DNA of 64,000 nt from Candidatus Anammoximicrobium sp. (GTDB lineage: Bacteria > Planctomycetota > Planctomycetia > Pirellulales > Pirellulaceae), in the NCBI GenBank assembly GCA_012515235.1, contig JAAYYU010000223.1, forward strand, positions 24,444-88,443, in the 5' to 3' direction. This document shows, piece by piece, positions 61,391 to 64,000 of this stretch (position 1 is its first letter; the number at the start of each line of letters is the position of its first letter). Under the pieces are notes generated by a model. It was given only the letters and a program-made list of their open reading frames with translations. It searched no databases and was not told the DNA's origin. The position numbers were made by a program, and so were the translations under genes.

Positions 61391-62437
61391 ATGAAGAGCA
61401 GGAACCGATTCGGTGGCATGGCTCTTCTGAGCCGTGAAACTCTGCCGCTAGTAGCGTGGGCGCTATTGGCCACGGCTTCGTTCCTGCCCACGCTGGCTCA
61501 GGAAACGTTGAACGAGATCGAACGTTTGGACGCGGCCTTCGACGCCCTGCTGGCCCGCGACGCCAAGATCCAAGTCCTGGCAAAGGGCTTCACGTGGACC
61601 GAAGGCCCGGTCTGGGTGCCGAACAAGAGCGGCGGCTATTTGCTGTTCTCGGACATCCCCCGCAACTCGGTTTTCAAATGGAAGGCCGGGGAGGGCGTGA
61701 GCCTGTTCCTGTGCCCGTCCGGCTACACGGGCAACACGTTCTACGGCCGGGAGCCCGGCTGTAACGGGTTATTGCTTGATCCGCAGGGCCGCTTGGTTTC
61801 CTGCGAGCACGGCGACCGGCGCATTTCAGTACTGACCGCCAACGGCGGAAAACGCACCTTGGTGGACAACTACCAGGGCAAGCGTCTGAACAGCCCCAAC
61901 GATGCGGTCTACAAGTCCAACGGCGATCTGTACTTCACCGATCCGCCGTACGGCTTGCCGCAGGGCTGGGACGATCCCCGCCGCGAGCTGGATTTCTGCG
62001 GCGTGTACCGGCTGGCCAAGGACGGCCGCCTGACGCTGCTGACGACCGAGATGACCCGGCCCAACGGCATCGGCTTCGCGCCTGACGAAAAGACCCTTTA
62101 CGTCGCCCAATCGGATCCCAAGGCGGCGATGATCAAAGCGTTTGAAGTCCTTGACGACGGAACGCTCGGCAAGAGCCGCATCTTGTTCGACGCCACGTCC
62201 TGGGTGGCAACCCGGCCCGGCCTGCCGGACGGGATGGCCGTCGATCAGGAAGGCCATCTCTGGGCGACGGCCCCCGGCGGCGTGGCGGTCCTGACGCCCC
62301 AGGGCGAGCTTCTTGGCCGGCTAAACACCGGACAACGGACGGCCAACTGCACGTTCGGCGAAGACGGCAGGACCCTCTTCATCACCGCTGATGCCCACTT
62401 GTGCCGCATCCGGACCAACATGACCGGGGCAAACTGA
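61391..62437 (+). CDS. Secreted SMP-30/gluconolactonase-like protein
   Basis: 348 residues from ATG 61391. A signal peptide (PLVAWALLATASFLPTLAQ) precedes a six-bladed beta-propeller: KGFTWTEGPVWVPNKSGG, LFSDIPRNSVFKW, LNSPNDAVYKSNGDLYFTDPPYG, RPNGIGFAPDEKTLYVAQSD, and LPDGMAVDQEGHLWATAPGG. Conserved Glu (TEGPVW), Asn (SPND and RPNG) and Asp (LPDG) match the metal site of SMP-30 lactonases. It opens sugar lactones, consistent with the sugar oxidoreductases in the window. It begins 17 bases after the previous gene. Confidence 0.93.
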   Translation: MKSRNRFGGMALLSRETLPLVAWALLATASFLPTLAQETLNEIERLDAAFDALLARDAKIQVLAKGFTWTEGPVWVPNKSGGYLLFSDIPRNSVFKWKAGEGVSLFLCPSGYTGNTFYGREPGCNGLLLDPQGRLVSCEHGDRRISVLTANGGKRTLVDNYQGKRLNSPNDAVYKSNGDLYFTDPPYGLPQGWDDPRRELDFCGVYRLAKDGRLTLLTTEMTRPNGIGFAPDEKTLYVAQSDPKAAMIKAFEVLDDGTLGKSRILFDATSWVATRPGLPDGMAVDQEGHLWATAPGGVAVLTPQGELLGRLNTGQRTANCTFGEDGRTLFITADAHLCRIRTNMTGAN

Positions 62438-62870
62438 ACCGTTTCTGCGCCAGCGACGTGTGGCACGGCCTACGCGTGGCACGGCCTACTTGTTGGCCGT
62501 GTGGAGCGGCGCGAGTACGGACCTTCTTTCGCGAGCAGGCGTGCCGGCCAGCGGTCGCCGCGGATCCTTGGCTTGTGGCAAGCTTGGTCCGCGCTGCAGC
62601 ACGGCTAACAAAGTGAGCCGTGCCACACCAAGCCGGGCCCCGCCCGTCTCGTCCTGGTGCGGCATCTTCACCACCTTCGATGCCGCGGATCGTTTGACGT
62701 TCTGGCCAAGACCACGAACGCTGTCGGCGGACGACGAACGGAGAAAGGATTTCCGAGATTTCTTGGGCCACCGGCGGGTGGGTATTGACAAGGGGACCGG
62801 TTGGGCTCCCAATGGGTGTCCAGGTTGTTCGCTTCCACCGAATCATCCCACCATGCCAGGAACGATAGTC
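62438..62870. other. Gap of 433 bases with short repeats
   Basis: No gene. GTGTGGCACGGC (62458-62469) is the reverse complement of 62617-62628, and GTGGCACGGCCTAC occurs twice in a row near 62459 and 62476. These may be degenerate dispersed repeats. AGGA at 62858-62861 is the ribosome site of the next gene. Confidence 0.6.
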
Positions 62871-64000
62871 ATGCGCAAGCCGTTTCACCGGTGGATTGAT
62901 TTGTTCAAGCGTTTGGGACTCCGGCCCGCAGTCAGCCTGCACGCCCCCCCCAAGAGGCATCACAAGCCTCGGCGTTTGAGAATCGAGCCACTTGGCACTC
63001 GGCACATGCTGACGATTGATGTCTGCGGCGCGAGCGTGCCTCCGGGTTTGGATGAAGGTGACGCAGTGCAAGAGGTTTGGGCGGCCGCAGGGATTCCAGA
63101 GCAGGGCGGGCAGGACTCGAACGCGACCTCAGAAGCACTGGCAACCGTAGCGATTGCCGCAGCGGGAACGGAGCAGAATGAGCGGAAATTGGGCGAAATG
63201 AACGGCCGTTCCACAGTGCAGCCCACGGAGCCGGCGATTCTGACAGGACCGCCCAGTCAACGCGTAGAAGACGTCCCGGCGGTGAACCGGGACGCGCAAG
63301 GCATCCGGGAGGCGAGCCACCCGTTGGCTGATGACCTGGATCAGTCCACAGCTACCGCGGTCAGCATCGCATCAGACTCAGCATCCGGTGAAGCGCGAGA
63401 GGCATACTCCGCGGAGGAGGTGGCGGAGCCGGTCGATGCTCCGTTGGCGCCCTTCGACGAGAGTTCGGCAGAAGGCGAGGACGCCCCGCCCGATCCGGGC
63501 GAGGAAGGGCAAATCCACTCTGCCGACGCCGCGTCCGTGGCACGATCCGATCTGGCAACGCCTGCGGCCGAATCGTCGCCCGGCGGGCGCCTGGACGTGA
63601 ATCGGGACGGCACGGTCACGCCGCTGGACGCGCTGCTCGTCGCCAACTACTTGCACGCTCCGGACTTGGCAACGGTGGACATGGCACTGCTGGACGTCAA
63701 CTGGGACGGCTGGATCACGGCCGCCGATTTCGGCGCCGTCGTCGCAGGATTGAATCCGCCCAGCTTCGACGATCTGACCGTGCAGTCGACCTCCGAGGGA
63801 GAAACCGTCTGGGAGGAATACTGCGAACAGTTGAAGGCGAACGAGATTGCCACGTTGACTCAGGCGATTGCCAACGGCGAACCGCAATCAGAAATCGATT
63901 GGCTTCAATCGCAAATCGCCGCATGGGAGAACGTGGACTGCGAGGAGTGGGGCGGCTCTGGTTCCGGAGGTGGTTCGGGCTCCGGCAGTGGCAGCGGTTC
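62871..64000 (+). CDS. Large surface protein with dockerin-like repeats (3' end beyond window)
   Basis: At least 376 residues, open to the window end. Start ATG 62871 with AGGA nine bases upstream; an ATG at 62853 is in frame. The N-terminus is basic (RKPFHRWIDLFKRLG), then RRLRIEPLGTRHMLTID, the planctomycetal surface-protein motif normally written RRLxxEPLExRxxL. The middle (about 75-235) is low-complexity, Ala/Glu/Asp-rich. Near 243-290 two Asp-rich loops, LDVNRDGTVTPLDALLVANY and LDVNWDGWITAADFGAVV, are dockerin/EF-hand-like calcium sites. It ends here in a Gly/Ser linker (GSGSGGGSGS). Probably an exported calcium-dependent surface or adhesion protein. Confidence 0.85.
   Translation, partial: MRKPFHRWIDLFKRLGLRPAVSLHAPPKRHHKPRRLRIEPLGTRHMLTIDVCGASVPPGLDEGDAVQEVWAAAGIPEQGGQDSNATSEALATVAIAAAGTEQNERKLGEMNGRSTVQPTEPAILTGPPSQRVEDVPAVNRDAQGIREASHPLADDLDQSTATAVSIASDSASGEAREAYSAEEVAEPVDAPLAPFDESSAEGEDAPPDPGEEGQIHSADAASVARSDLATPAAESSPGGRLDVNRDGTVTPLDALLVANYLHAPDLATVDMALLDVNWDGWITAADFGAVVAGLNPPSFDDLTVQSTSEGETVWEEYCEQLKANEIATLTQAIANGEPQSEIDWLQSQIAAWENVDCEEWGGSGSGGGSGSGSGSG

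Overview
The window is GC-rich chromosomal DNA of a planctomycete, most likely of the Pirellulales type. This is inferred from gene content, not from a database search. Indicators are three Tat-exported Gfo/Idh/MocA oxidoreductases, a ThuA/sugar-isomerase fusion, a type II secretion-like pseudopilin operon, a secreted formylglycine-enzyme-like protein, and a large surface protein with the planctomycetal RRLRIEPL N-terminal motif plus dockerin-like EF-hand repeats. No rRNA, tRNA, CRISPR array, transposase or prophage was seen. Most of the very long antisense open frames are GC-skew shadows of real genes.

Layout. 1-1973 (minus): 5' part of a GlcD-GlcE fusion oxidase. 2142-10135 (minus): pseudopilin/secretion operon gspE-F-G-H-I-J-K, without D, L or M. 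10680-14285 (plus): an unrecognised three-gene cassette (winged-helix protein, P-loop ATPase, two-helix membrane protein), the best candidate here for an undescribed system. 14429-18060 (minus): Tat aldo/keto-reductase-like protein, Sfp-type phosphopantetheinyl transferase, TerB-like protein and a secreted protein. 18403-23997 (plus): TPR-glycosyltransferase-FkbM fusion, DUF6165-like protein, SUMF1-like protein, Gfo/Idh/MocA protein. 24007-26771: NarX-like histidine kinase diverging from a TolC-like secreted protein. 27036-33622 (plus): argB-argD-argF, rph, an ABC ATPase and a MacB-like permease. 33830-40304 (plus): GH51 arabinofuranosidase, ThuA/TIM-barrel fusion, Gfo/Idh/MocA protein, RNase H. 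40396-41224 (minus): MqsA-like antitoxin behind a small gene broken by an in-frame stop. 41376-44344: GH5 glycanase diverging from a third Gfo/Idh/MocA protein. 44396-53458 (minus): glgB, a degenerate RNase-HI-fold protein, ABC ATPase, SIS isomerase, glutamine-amidotransferase-like protein, HPt protein, PIG-L deacetylase, kbl. 53688-64000: rplU, ribE (minus), nadE, glgC, a STAS protein (minus), a membrane spermidine-synthase-like protein, an SMP-30 lactonase, and the surface protein that runs off the end.

Functional threads: arginine biosynthesis; glycogen synthesis (glgB, glgC); plant-type polysaccharide and sugar turnover (GH51, GH5, three oxidoreductases, lactonase, sugar isomerase-like domain); cofactor synthesis (nadE, ribE); and export or surface functions (T2SS-like pilins, ABC systems, dockerin-like protein).

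The intergenic DNA carries several repeat families. Heptamer arrays of the type ACMAVTG sit directly before three start codons. Three longer inverted repeats have perfect or near-perfect arms (15468-15583, 36227-36370, 6247-6344). A 15-base sequence is shared exactly by the elements at 15498 and 48772.
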